In this document: piece by piece, positions 27,681 to 36,940 of the stretch
Numbering within the stretch: the first letter of the stretch is position 1
How the letters are laid out: each line of letters begins with the position of its first letter
Assembly (NCBI GenBank): GCA_039105265.1
Contig: JAPFFF010000002.1
Span: 8,122,001 to 8,186,000, forward strand
Direction: 5' to 3'
Source of the DNA: Tritrichomonas musculus
Lineage: Eukaryota > Parabasalia > Tritrichomonadida > Tritrichomonadidae
DNA: 64,000 bases
The notes under the pieces: generated by a model
The model's input: the letters and a program-made list of their open reading frames with translations, nothing else
The model's database searches: none
What the model was told of the DNA's origin: nothing
Position numbers and translations under genes: made by a program

Positions 27681-28331
27681 ATGTCTCTCCATAAGGCTAG
27701 AATTCTATCAAGTGAGAATGATGCAAGTGTTAAGCAGGAGCAGAATGTGAATATTAAGATCGCCGCGAATAGACCTCCACCAGTTCAACCGGTATCATAC
27801 CCTCAAGTCCCACAGATGCAACCCCAAATGGGATATACTAAAGGTCTAAACCCCGAAGGGGTATACACGCAAAATGGCACACAGGATGCAAATTTTACTA
27901 CAGCCTCGACAACTGGTCCATATCCATCAGTTGCTCCAATAAACAGTCCACCCCAAGGAACTTCATTCCCTGAGTCTTCGACAATAGATCGATCATTAGA
28001 CCCCGACACTGACGACTTGGGTACCAAAAATAAATTCCTCGAGATATTGCTGAATATCTATGAGACCAATCCACTGAGGATGAACAACTATCTTGTGTGC
28101 CATAGCAATACACTGATGGAGCTCATTAAGATACTCACTAAGGCCGACAAGGTTGAGCTGGTCATCAATGAGGACAGTGGGTGCACTGGTTGTGTTTCAA
28201 ACTCGAAGTACATGAAAATCGATAAGATATTGGTGTCCAAAAACGGAGTATCCAATGAGTTGAAATATGGATATAACCATGTATGGACCGAGCTCATAAG
28301 GCACTCGATATCACTCAAAATTTGTATTTAA
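27681..28331 (+). CDS. Maverick gene, possible minor capsid protein (216 aa)
   Basis: N-terminal third is Pro/Gln/Thr-rich and likely disordered (NRPPPVQPVSYPQVPQM); the C-terminal part from about residue 115 is compact (FLEILLNIYETNPLRMNNYL, ELVINEDSGCTGCV). Directly after the capsid-like gene, so a minor virion protein is plausible. No domain recognised. Confidence 0.55.
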   Translation: MSLHKARILSSENDASVKQEQNVNIKIAANRPPPVQPVSYPQVPQMQPQMGYTKGLNPEGVYTQNGTQDANFTTASTTGPYPSVAPINSPPQGTSFPESSTIDRSLDPDTDDLGTKNKFLEILLNIYETNPLRMNNYLVCHSNTLMELIKILTKADKVELVINEDSGCTGCVSNSKYMKIDKILVSKNGVSNELKYGYNHVWTELIRHSISLKICI

Positions 28332-28341
28332 ATTTGCATAA

Positions 28342-28491
28342 ATGTCCAGCGCAAGTGAAATCATTATGAATATACTATTGGGATTGATATTGGTGACCAA
28401 TGTAGTTGAACTGCTATTACTGGTATCGGTTACAGCTGAAGATGAACCACCTGAGCTGACCGATGAGCTGAGGCGTACATTGTATGCGTAA
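28342..28491 (+). CDS. Maverick 49-aa single-pass membrane protein
   Basis: Too short for most gene finders. MSSASEIIMNILLGLILVTN starts a hydrophobic segment of about 24 residues, followed by an acidic tail DEPPELTDELRR. ATG follows AAATTTGCATAA, a weak form of the upstream motif, 10 bp after the stop of the preceding gene and 55 bp before the ATPase. Spacing and orientation fit the virion-gene row. Confidence 0.5.
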   Translation: MSSASEIIMNILLGLILVTNVVELLLLVSVTAEDEPPELTDELRRTLYA

Positions 28492-28532
28492 TTGGCATCA
28501 TCGCCACTTAGAGCTTTTCGCATAAAAAGCTT

Positions 28533-28540
28533 TATTTTTG
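28533..28540 (+). promoter_or_regulatory. TATTTTTG box before ATPase
   Basis: Exact motif five bases before the ATG at 28546. Confidence 0.55.
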
Positions 28541-28545
28541 ATTAA

Positions 28546-29505
28546 ATGTTGTATTACAAGCGCCTACAACCAACTCTTTTTGACTATACGTCTATTGAAT
28601 TATCAGACAGTTCCAGTGAAGACCCAATTGATCTTGATACATTCGATAGGTACAAGAAGCAGCAACCGGTATCCAAGAGATTTGATGTGGATGAGGCTAT
28701 GAGTGAGGCCTATTCCAAGAATAGGGATAAAATCACGAATGCATCCATAAGGCCAATCGCTAATGGGATCTATGCGTGGTACAATACTTTGAACATATTG
28801 GTAGCATCACAAGGCAAAGGCAAGAGCCATACAGTAATTCGCGATATCATTCAAATGAGTAGACTCAATAACGGGAGGTTTGGGGGAACCCCTGAGGATT
28901 CGCAGAATCCGTTTCACATGATTGTGTATGTGAGTAAGAATGGTATTATAAATGATTCCACATTTGAATCTCAACGCGAGCTCATCAACTTGCCCATTGA
29001 GGTCGTCGCTGATAGTAATGCTGAACGGTATTTGAAGGAACTCGATTTATGGAAGGAGTTGTACAACAAATATAGCTCAGTTGGGAAGACTACAGTTGAG
29101 GATTCCAAGCTGCAGCAGATGTTTGAGTTCCTCCATATCAGCAAACTAGGGAAACCCAATGTACCACTCAACACCATAATCCTGTGCGAGGACTTCATTA
29201 AGAGCAAGCTATTGAAATCATCATACTTCACAAACTATATCACTCAGTTGCGTCATAAGAATTCAATCGTTTACATCAATATCCAGTTCTTCAAGGGGGT
29301 GCCAACCGATTACAAAAATAACTGCACATCATTCTTCATATTCAATGGGTTCTCACGACAGAAACTCAATTACATATATCAGCAGGTGAGCATACCTTGT
29401 GAGTTCGAGGAGTTGTGGCAAAAATATAGGACATTATCTGGACATGATTTCATATTGGTGAACACAGTTGAACATGATATGCAAGTGGTGTACTCAAAGG
29501 TTTAG
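28546..29505 (+). CDS. Maverick packaging ATPase (FtsK/HerA, A32-like)
   Basis: 319 residues. Walker A is ASQGKGKSHT at about residues 87-96, close to the GxGKS of viral DNA-packaging ATPases. Walker B is NTIILCEDF near 212-220, and QLRHKNSIVYINIQFF follows as the sensor-type strand. Family role: pumping DNA into capsids. Located beside the capsid-like gene, as usual in Polintons. Converges on the gene at 29502 with a 4-bp overlap. Confidence 0.85.
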   Translation: MLYYKRLQPTLFDYTSIELSDSSSEDPIDLDTFDRYKKQQPVSKRFDVDEAMSEAYSKNRDKITNASIRPIANGIYAWYNTLNILVASQGKGKSHTVIRDIIQMSRLNNGRFGGTPEDSQNPFHMIVYVSKNGIINDSTFESQRELINLPIEVVADSNAERYLKELDLWKELYNKYSSVGKTTVEDSKLQQMFEFLHISKLGKPNVPLNTIILCEDFIKSKLLKSSYFTNYITQLRHKNSIVYINIQFFKGVPTDYKNNCTSFFIFNGFSRQKLNYIYQQVSIPCEFEELWQKYRTLSGHDFILVNTVEHDMQVVYSKV

Positions 29506-29981
29506 GCAAAATCTGGGTCAGCATCCAATACCAAATCCTGATGCTTGCCGATGAATACATCAGGTTCTGCAATATTGTATTTTTCACGAAGTTTTACAAT
29601 GAGGTCCTTGGTGTTTATATTGGTTCTCTCAATTGAGTAGTTGTAATACGGACATTCCTTGAATTCGTGTTTTTCGGTATCCCCATTTACGAAGAACTCG
29701 TGCATGTTGGCACTCAATTTGCGTCTACTATTGGATGTCAATTTGACGTATTCAAGGTTCATCTCCTTGAGCTTGTTAGGGTAGAATCTAATGGTTTCAG
29801 TATCATTCTGGAGTGATACGTATAGGACCTTCGCGAGGTACAGCGAGTTCTTCAAATTGAATGGTAACTTGTCACATAATATTGCGAAATTACATTTTGC
29901 AAATCCATCAGGCTTTGGTAATAGGGAAATCAATGTGTTGATGTATTCGTAGACAGTGAAATGGTTTGTGGTGGATTCCAT
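29502..29981 (-). CDS. Maverick gene, unknown (159 aa)
   Basis: Compact protein, N-terminal MESTTNHFTVYEYINTLIS; middle basic with Ser/Arg (KLTSNSRRKLSANMHEFF), a CPYYNY turn, acidic C-terminus. No protease or other domain recognised. Last internal gene before the right TIR; a T-rich tract (GATTTTTTTATC) lies about 12 bp upstream of the ATG. Confidence 0.6.
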   Translation of the reverse strand: MESTTNHFTVYEYINTLISLLPKPDGFAKCNFAILCDKLPFNLKNSLYLAKVLYVSLQNDTETIRFYPNKLKEMNLEYVKLTSNSRRKLSANMHEFFVNGDTEKHEFKECPYYNYSIERTNINTKDLIVKLREKYNIAEPDVFIGKHQDLVLDADPDFA

Positions 29982-30029
29982 TTGGTGGTGATAAAAAAAT
30001 CAATATTCAAATTTAAAAATAGATGATGA

Positions 30030-31949
30030 ATCTCACACCTCACACCTCACACCTCATACCTCACACCTCATACCTCACCTCAAATTGGTATAGGGGTACC
30101 CAAGAGGGGGGGTCATAAAATTCAATTTAGGTAAATCCTTTAATTGGGAATCCTCATAAGTCCAAAAATAAATTATTCAAGCCTTGCTATAGTATATAAC
30201 TCTCTTACTCTTCTCCCATGCAATGGTCTTAAGCAGGAACTGCGTTCTCAGTTTACCCGATTTTGAGAGTATTACACCTAATCCACGAGGGTTTACATTA
30301 GTGTCGAAGTACGCATTATATTTTTGAGTCAATTCTACTATACATATCTTATCATTTGGGAGACCCTTAATGAAATCGTCTAAGGTCTTCTCCTGATCAA
30401 TCTCATATACTTCAGCTATAATGGGTGTATGCTGGGGTTCGGCATTTGATTCCTTGGCAGATACCTTGGCTATCTCAGGTTCAGTATTTGATTCCTTGGA
30501 TTCTTCAACAATGGGTGTAGTTTGGGATTCAGTATTTGATTCCTTGGCAGATTCCTTGGCAGATACCTCAGTCAAACTCTGTTTGGGTTCCTCAGCCATC
30601 TCTGGTTCCTTAATGTGGATATAATTTAAGAGCTCATTTTCACATATTTTTGCAATGCAATCCTTGATTTCCCTATCGATGATTTTGGATAAATCGTGTA
30701 AGATATATTCATTGAGATTCTTCATGAGTACTCTAGAGTACCCAATAACGAGTTCACTAGATGACATTTCAGTTGGGGGATATTGATCAAGTTTATTATC
30801 GATTGCATCAATGATTGTTCCAAGGTATAGATTATAACAAGCATAGCTGATTTCCTCACGCAATTTCACTAGGGAATCATATTTATGTATATCATTTGCG
30901 AAGTACTCATTCGTTGCAACTTCGTTGCTGAGCGCAAGCGTTCCAACTCCAGTGAGTAGCTTAGTGAAGCTAGATATTAATCTTTGTGTTAATGAATCGA
31001 ATAGGTTTATGACCTTGGTAGAGGTTCTATCATAGTATACGAATTTAATGGTACCCTCATATGATTTGTCTTTGGGACATAAGGATTTGACCTTATTGAC
31101 GAACGATTCGAATATGCAACTGAGCAAATTCTGGTTGAACATATTGATATCCTTTGTGATGATGTCAACGGCATAGTCAAGGGGGTGTGTATAACTGTAA
31201 ATCAAAGTTTTGCGTTTCTTATCGAGCTCATCTTGAAATTTCATTAGACGTTCGCGATCTCGGTTGATATATGATAACTCCTTCATTAGCAGTGCTCGCT
31301 CAGGAGATTCAATGTTTGTATAACTATCAATTTTGGTATTCATATCTTGGATCCACTCATCGTACTCATCAAGCGAGAGCTCCTTATGTATATAGCACTT
31401 GAGAGCTGACTCGCGATTATGTTCACGTTGGGATTTATTCAATATTTTGTTCATACGAATCTCCAATTCCTTGCAGAAAGAACCTTCATATGAAACTACT
31501 TGGGTGTTAGTTGGGACAATACTCATTTCAAACCAGATAAAAAATTAAATTGATTCGAGAATAGCATTATTTTTGGGATTGTCAATTTATGGAATTTACC
31601 TAAAATGGATTTTGAGAGGCCCCTCTTGGGTACCCCTATACCAATTTGAGGTGAGGTATGAGGTGTGAGGTATGACCCCTTAAGTGAACCTCTTAGTAGT
31701 GATGATAGTTCCGCATGGGGATATTGGTCCCCTTGAGGCGAAGCCGAATGGGGATATGGAGGGGATACCTGGCACATGCAATTTCCTTTAAAAGACCATA
31801 GATTCCTTGTATTTGGACTATGACATTTCAGCAAAAATTCAAGGTCTGGAGCTTAATTTTAAATGGTTATGTGAATATCAAAATTAGGCTAGATGTGGCT
31901 GTTATATTTGAAATTTATCTGGTCCCCATGCGGAACTATCATCACTACT
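30030..31949 (-). repeat. Maverick right TIR
   Basis: Mirror of the left TIR, with its own copy of the 449-codon gene, the CACCTCATACCT-type minisatellite near both 30030-30080 and 31640-31680, and the internal copy of the terminal sequence at 31695-31721. Confidence 0.9.
30177..31526 (-). CDS. Maverick TIR gene, right copy
   Basis: Product identical along all 449 residues to that of 12585-13934, in mirror orientation. Both copies therefore read inward from the element ends. Identity shows that the two TIRs have been kept equal by recent copying or have had little time to diverge. Confidence 0.75.
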   Translation of the reverse strand: MSIVPTNTQVVSYEGSFCKELEIRMNKILNKSQREHNRESALKCYIHKELSLDEYDEWIQDMNTKIDSYTNIESPERALLMKELSYINRDRERLMKFQDELDKKRKTLIYSYTHPLDYAVDIITKDINMFNQNLLSCIFESFVNKVKSLCPKDKSYEGTIKFVYYDRTSTKVINLFDSLTQRLISSFTKLLTGVGTLALSNEVATNEYFANDIHKYDSLVKLREEISYACYNLYLGTIIDAIDNKLDQYPPTEMSSSELVIGYSRVLMKNLNEYILHDLSKIIDREIKDCIAKICENELLNYIHIKEPEMAEEPKQSLTEVSAKESAKESNTESQTTPIVEESKESNTEPEIAKVSAKESNAEPQHTPIIAEVYEIDQEKTLDDFIKGLPNDKICIVELTQKYNAYFDTNVNPRGLGVILSKSGKLRTQFLLKTIAWEKSKRVIYYSKA

Positions 31950-31955
31950 AAGGTT
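31950..31955 (+). repeat. Target-site duplication, right (AAGGTT)
   Basis: Six bases directly after the CT terminus; identical to 12128-12133. Confidence 0.9.
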
Positions 31956-32110
31956 CGTTTACTACAATTCTAGTGTCTTTAAAAAAGACCATTTTTCTTT
32001 GTAATACTGAAATATCTTCATTAAACAGAGAAAATTACGAAAATATATTTATAAAATAGAGATTATTTCAAATCAAATTTTGTTTATTCTTAAGAAAAAG
32101 CATTTAAACT

Positions 32111-33175
32111 TTTTCAGAATGATGGACATTCAAGTCAGGCCCAATGATTGAAACAACCATATAAAAAAGAATTTATGCTTTTATATTGTACAATATAGGC
32201 TTTTACGCCAAAGCAAAATGGCGTATGTTTTTTTAAAGAAATGGCGTAAATGCCTGCTGAAAAAAGACAAGTGAAAATAAAAAACAATTTTTCTTTATTT
32301 AAAAAGTTATTTTTGTCTTTTAATTAATTATTAGTGTTATTTTACTATATTTAATTAAAAGAAAAAATAAAAAATATTTAAAAAAAATTATAAAATCAAT
32401 TGGCGTGGCGTACGCCACGCCATTATTTTTTCTGAGGATTTCTGAGGAATGTTCTCAATTTTTGAATTGGCGTATAAAATGGGGGATGATTACGCCACGA
32501 AAAAAATCATGAGTAGGGGGTCATGCTTTTTTTCATATAAAAATTTGAATACACCAATAAAAAAACATGAGTAGGGGGTCATGCCTTTTTCGATATAATT
32601 TTCAAATTTTGAATAAAAGAACTTTAACAAAAAGGAAATTATTTTTTAGTATTTAGATTATTTAAATTAAGATTAGTATATAAAAAATTTTGCTTTACAT
32701 AAATTTTTAGAACCTTTTTTTTTTGGCGTAAGCTATATGGCGTGTTTTTTTCCAAAAAAATAATGGCGTAAAAGCCTAGTACAATATAATAATAAATAAA
32801 TAAATATAATATTTTAATTATATATTTTTTGATAAAATAAATTTTGGAAAAAGATATTTATATTTTATTCAAAGAGATTAAATATTTTTTTTTTTTTATC
32901 CCTGCATATATTTTTTCAATATTTTTTTTTAAAATATTAGAATATAATATTCTATTCATAAACTTAATATATTAAAAAAAGCATATTCCTTTTAGAAGAT
33001 ATTAGCATTTTATTTTCAAAAAATTTTTTTGAATAAAATGGGCCCGACTTGAATGTCCATTCTTCTGAAAAAGATTGCATTTGTACGTTAAAAACATTGA
33101 AAAGAATTGAGAAAATTGAATACATTGGGCCCGACTTGAATATCCATTCTTCTGAATTGAATGTCGCACCCTGTA
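32111..33175. mobile_element. Decayed DNA transposon, mariner-like ends
   Basis: Imperfect inverted arms of about 33 bp (32111-32143, 33038-33070) plus a second right-hand terminal copy to 33175 with TATACAGGGTGCGACATT. No transposase frame remains. Interrupted by another insertion. Confidence 0.5.
32196..32778. mobile_element. 583-bp non-autonomous element with 8-9-bp duplication
   Basis: Ends TAGGCTTTTACGCCA and its exact complement. GTACAATA (8 bp; GTACAATAT if 9) flanks both sides (32188-32195 and 32779-32786). Further ATGGCGTA words recur near both ends and in the middle (GGCGTGGCGTACGCCACGCC palindrome near 32402). The duplication length fits hAT or Mutator-like elements. No ORF. Confidence 0.75.
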
Positions 33176-33445
33176 TATATAAATATTTAAATATTATAAA
33201 ATAATGTGCAATAAGTATATTATATATATATATTCTTATATTTCAAAAGATATAAATATTTTAATAATTCAAAAATATAGTGAAGTCCGCGTCAGCATCT
33301 CTGTCATGTTTTGTATGATATTTGATGTAAAAATATGGATGAAATTGAGTATTTAAAATTCAAAATAACTACTTAATTAAAGGTTAACATTAATGCTAAT
33401 GTTATTTATTTAAAAATTAATATAATATTTAATACATCATGATAA

Positions 33446-36217
33446 TTATGGTGATTCGGGGAAATGATAAGAATCTAGAGCATCAATTTGATCAACAGTT
33501 AATTTAATTAGTTTTCCTGTATATTTGCAAATAGGATTGATATTTGATGAAACATATTGCTTTAATTCTTTTCTATCATAAATCTGGCCAATGTCAGGAA
33601 CCATCACAGGATCCTCCATCTTCCTATTAGAGATAACAGATCTCATATAAGGAGGATAATTAGTGCTATCGAATTGAAGCGAATAATTTTCATTTGGATC
33701 GACTTTATTAATGTAGCATCCAGTAATAAATTCGTTGTAATCATCTTTTCCGACCTGTTCAGCAGATTCTCTAGCTAGTCTTTCATATTCATCTCTAGTA
33801 TTTTGGTCACTATAAATATCTAATATTCTTATCTGTGTAGGTGTCTCAATGCAAGGGAAGAGGAAAAGTTGTTTGATTTGTTGAATGATTTCTATAACTT
33901 GTTGAGACGATATGTAACCTTTTTCAATGATATCTAAACATATTCGTCCTTCAGAAGACACATTCAAATGATAAGGAATCGATACAAAACGAAAGATTGG
34001 TGGTTCAACTGGATAAAGTTCTGGGAAAGTAACTAGTAACTTGAACCATTTTCCTAAGTAAGGCGTATCATCTGGTGCTCTAATAAATACTACCCAAATA
34101 TCACAATTGGAGCTAAGAGGATAAACCTTAACATCTCGATCATAACGTTCATTATCATTACCCTCTTTCATTACTTGTGCTGCATAAAGAAGTTCACGAA
34201 GAATTCTTCTTCTTCTTGGATTAGGAACCTGCGTATTCTTGTTAGTAAAGCAAACGTATTCGGGTGTTGATAATTTCGGCTTTCCTGCAATCTTATACAT
34301 AACGGTGCTGCTTGTGTGTTTGTCAAATTCAATACAGGTGACAGCTTTGTCAAGAAATTCTTTGGTAATGTCTTTTAGCTGAAGTTTGGCTAATGTTGTA
34401 TTCCTGTCATCTTTAATGATTGGCTTTAATGAAGATTTTCTTTCTTTGATGTCTAAAAAGGCGCTCTCTTCAAAGAGTTTCAAGCCATCAAGTGCTTTTT
34501 CAACATTATAAGCAATACCGCCTGTTAAATGTGACAAGACAGCCAATTGTTTGCATTGTTCTTCGGTACTAATGATGATACTATCAACAACAATTTTTTT
34601 CTCAAAAAGTTTCTGTGCAACTTCAGGATATTTTTTCTTTGAATTAACATCCTCGCCATCTGATATAACAATTAATCTATTGACAGCATTAGGGAATTTT
34701 GGATTTCCTTTTTCATCAATTGTGTATTCGATGATGTTATCGCAAGCATCTGATAATGCATCCCAAAGATAAGTCTGGCCAATTGGAATAATATCTTTAA
34801 GGCCTTTATCTTCAAAATCAGGAACAAGAGGACTCAAAGGACAGCGAAAATCAATTCTTTGATTGAATGCCATTAGACCTAGTAAGCATGGAATTCTGTA
34901 TCCATAAGTTTTGTTTGCAAAATTGGTAAGATATTGGGTGGCAATGACTATGCGGGATTCTACGCCTTTTTTAACAAGTTCTCTATCTTTGTAACCACTT
35001 AATGGCCATCCCATTGATTCTGATGCATCAAAGCAAACATAAATAACTTGTTTAACTTGTTCTGGATCAATAAGATTAGCTACTTTTTCGATCGTGCAAT
35101 CTCCAGCGTGTCGTGCAAAATCTTCAATATTCACTGATGAAGCTACTCCAACATTAGGATCAATTATATCAACCATGTTGGTCATGTCTGCACCTTTTAA
35201 AGCGGAGTCAGAAACATAGAGATAGCTATGATCTTTTCCTTTAATTATAGTGCAGCCAGTAACAACTCGAACTGAAAGTGGAGCCAGAGGGGTGAACGAA
35301 ACGAAGCTTTTGTTTGCATCTTCGATAGCTTTTGGTTCAAATTTTTCTGTTTTAACGTAATTAAATGGATCGCCTGAGTCGTTTTTCCAAAAATATGCGA
35401 TAGATGGTTGATTCAATTTTACTAAAAACTGGGCATTTGGATTTTCTTTTTCGGCTTTAAGATCTACTATAAGCATTGGTAAATCTTCTGGAATATTTTC
35501 GATATGTGTTATAATATTGCAGCATCGTAGCCCATAATTGAATATTTGTCCAGGAGGAGTAACTGAGCTTATTATATGAGTGAAATATGTGTGAAAAGTT
35601 GAACAAATTGTGATAATATCCCGACCAGTAACATCATTTCGGTCCATGACTCGATGTAAACTTGTAATAAGCGGTGGAAATCGTATTAACGCTGCAGAGG
35701 CTTTCAAAAGTCTATCACTTTTAGTTCCATCGTTATTAAGATAACCAAGAAGGCACGCCATATCGTATAAGCCGGATAATTCAGAATCGCAAAGAGGAGA
35801 TAATAATAGTTTTTGCTTATCATTACTAGCATTGCAAAGCCCATAGTGTATTTCATTCAAATCTTGATCTGATACTTTTCGTGTTAAAACGCCATAAATA
35901 TATGGTTTGACTTGACGGCCTGAAGATTCGGTGTAAATGTCAGCCAGAGTACCTCCGAGAAAAGGAATTCCTCCTGCTAAGTACACAATTAAATCCATAT
36001 TATTGGTATTAACTTTTCCTGAAAGTTGATCCATTAAATATCTTTTGCAGTTTTCTGGGTCAAAGGTCATTTGAAGATCTACATCAATTCCTTTGAGTAG
36101 CATATCTGAAGAACCTGTAGAAAAAAATCGATATTTGTTTTTTGCTGGCATCGGTCTTATATCTGCAAAAACTTTGTCGATTATTCTTGCATCACGTGGA
36201 TTTACTACCAATGACAT
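33446..36217 (-). CDS. vWA - ubiquitin-conjugating E2 - U-box fusion protein
   Basis: 923 residues from the ATG at 36217 (a longer frame has no ATG). A beta-rich N-terminal region (about 1-380) has no named domain. A von Willebrand A domain follows, with the metal-site motif DASES near 392 and VISDGED farther on. From about 667 there is an E2 fold: helix RRRRILREL, strand ...IWVVFIRAPDDTPYLGKW, YPVEPPIF, and GRICLDII with the likely active cysteine near 760; the usual HPN is YHLN. The C-terminal 55 residues (MEDPVMVPDIGQIYDRKEL, then NPICKYTGKLI) match a U-box. E2 and E3 modules in one chain imply a self-contained ubiquitin-transfer enzyme, with vWA for partner binding. Confidence 0.8.
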   Translation of the reverse strand: MSLVVNPRDARIIDKVFADIRPMPAKNKYRFFSTGSSDMLLKGIDVDLQMTFDPENCKRYLMDQLSGKVNTNNMDLIVYLAGGIPFLGGTLADIYTESSGRQVKPYIYGVLTRKVSDQDLNEIHYGLCNASNDKQKLLLSPLCDSELSGLYDMACLLGYLNNDGTKSDRLLKASAALIRFPPLITSLHRVMDRNDVTGRDIITICSTFHTYFTHIISSVTPPGQIFNYGLRCCNIITHIENIPEDLPMLIVDLKAEKENPNAQFLVKLNQPSIAYFWKNDSGDPFNYVKTEKFEPKAIEDANKSFVSFTPLAPLSVRVVTGCTIIKGKDHSYLYVSDSALKGADMTNMVDIIDPNVGVASSVNIEDFARHAGDCTIEKVANLIDPEQVKQVIYVCFDASESMGWPLSGYKDRELVKKGVESRIVIATQYLTNFANKTYGYRIPCLLGLMAFNQRIDFRCPLSPLVPDFEDKGLKDIIPIGQTYLWDALSDACDNIIEYTIDEKGNPKFPNAVNRLIVISDGEDVNSKKKYPEVAQKLFEKKIVVDSIIISTEEQCKQLAVLSHLTGGIAYNVEKALDGLKLFEESAFLDIKERKSSLKPIIKDDRNTTLAKLQLKDITKEFLDKAVTCIEFDKHTSSTVMYKIAGKPKLSTPEYVCFTNKNTQVPNPRRRRILRELLYAAQVMKEGNDNERYDRDVKVYPLSSNCDIWVVFIRAPDDTPYLGKWFKLLVTFPELYPVEPPIFRFVSIPYHLNVSSEGRICLDIIEKGYISSQQVIEIIQQIKQLFLFPCIETPTQIRILDIYSDQNTRDEYERLARESAEQVGKDDYNEFITGCYINKVDPNENYSLQFDSTNYPPYMRSVISNRKMEDPVMVPDIGQIYDRKELKQYVSSNINPICKYTGKLIKLTVDQIDALDSYHFPESP

Positions 36218-36372
36218 TCTCCTCAAAAAAACAAATGTCAAAATTTTAATTTAAAACTCAAAAAAATCAAATTTACCAACAAAACCTATTTGGTATTTTT
36301 AGATTTTTTTAAAATTTTAATTAATATATATTTTTGTATTTGTTCATGAATTTATTTAAGCTTGTAAAATAT

Positions 36373-36940
36373 AGCCAAATGTAAAAAAAAGACCTGGTCT
36401 TGGTGATTCTTTCTGGTCTTTTGGCGATTTTAATTAATCTTTTAAAAAGTTATTTCTTATGAATTATTAAATAAAATGATTAAATGATATTTGATGAAAT
36501 AATAATTCAATTTACGAATCAACATTCAATAAATTCAATGAATTTATTTAATTACTCGGCTATATATATTCATAAAAATATAAATACTATTAATATTTCA
36601 ATGCATTATTTCAATTCATTATTTATTATTCGGCTATATATATTCATAAAAATATAAATACTATTACTATTTTAAATACATTTTATATCGGTATATATTT
36701 AAAATATAAATGAAAAAAAATTATTTTCAATTGAAAAAATGCTTTTATTGATTTTATTATATATTTATATCTTATTTTTTTTTTTTTTTATTTTATATAT
36801 GATATTTTGAAAGCTTTACAAATCACCATCGCCAAAAAAACCGTTTTGGTGATCTCCAAAATATATGTAAACTATTCAAAATTGAATGCTGTCGCCAAAA
36901 GCCCAAGACCTGGGCTTTTGGTGAAATCGGATATTTGGCT
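36373..36940. mobile_element. MITE-like unit, about 568 bp
   Basis: Ends AGCCAAAT and ATTTGGCT, with imperfect arms of about 55 bp sharing GACCTGGTCTTGG-type and TTTTGGCGA words. No clear target duplication and no ORF. Confidence 0.5.
36556..36666 (+). repeat. Direct repeat, 37 bp twice (period 74)
   Basis: TCGGCTATATATATTCATAA and the following 17 bases occur exactly at 36556-36592 and 36630-36666. Confidence 0.8.

Larger units (their letters stand above)
12134..31949. mobile_element. Maverick/Polinton element, 19.8 kb
   Basis: Ends read AG...CT, the exact 6-bp sequence AAGGTT flanks both sides, and the TIRs are about 1.94 kb (12134-14078 and 30030-31949). These three traits define Mavericks/Polintons. 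Parts found: polymerase B, integrase, FtsK/HerA-type packaging ATPase, capsid-like protein, a membrane-active small protein, and many small unknown genes. No protease was recognised. The two TIR copies encode identical 449-residue proteins and differ mainly in the copy number of a minisatellite, so insertion is recent. The element looks close to whole, with perhaps one break in its coding part. Confidence 0.95.
31956..33445. other. Nested repeat region, no host gene
   Basis: AT-rich. Left arm TTCAGAATGATGGACATTC (about 32111-32143) and right arm at 33038-33070 are inverted copies that also share AAGTC(A/G)GGCCCA. A further copy at 33127-33175 ends in CAGGGTGCGACATT (minus strand), a typical Tc1/mariner-like terminus. 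Inside lies the element at 32196-32778. Direct words CATGAGTAGGGGGTCATGC occur twice (about 32508 and 32568). Confidence 0.6.
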
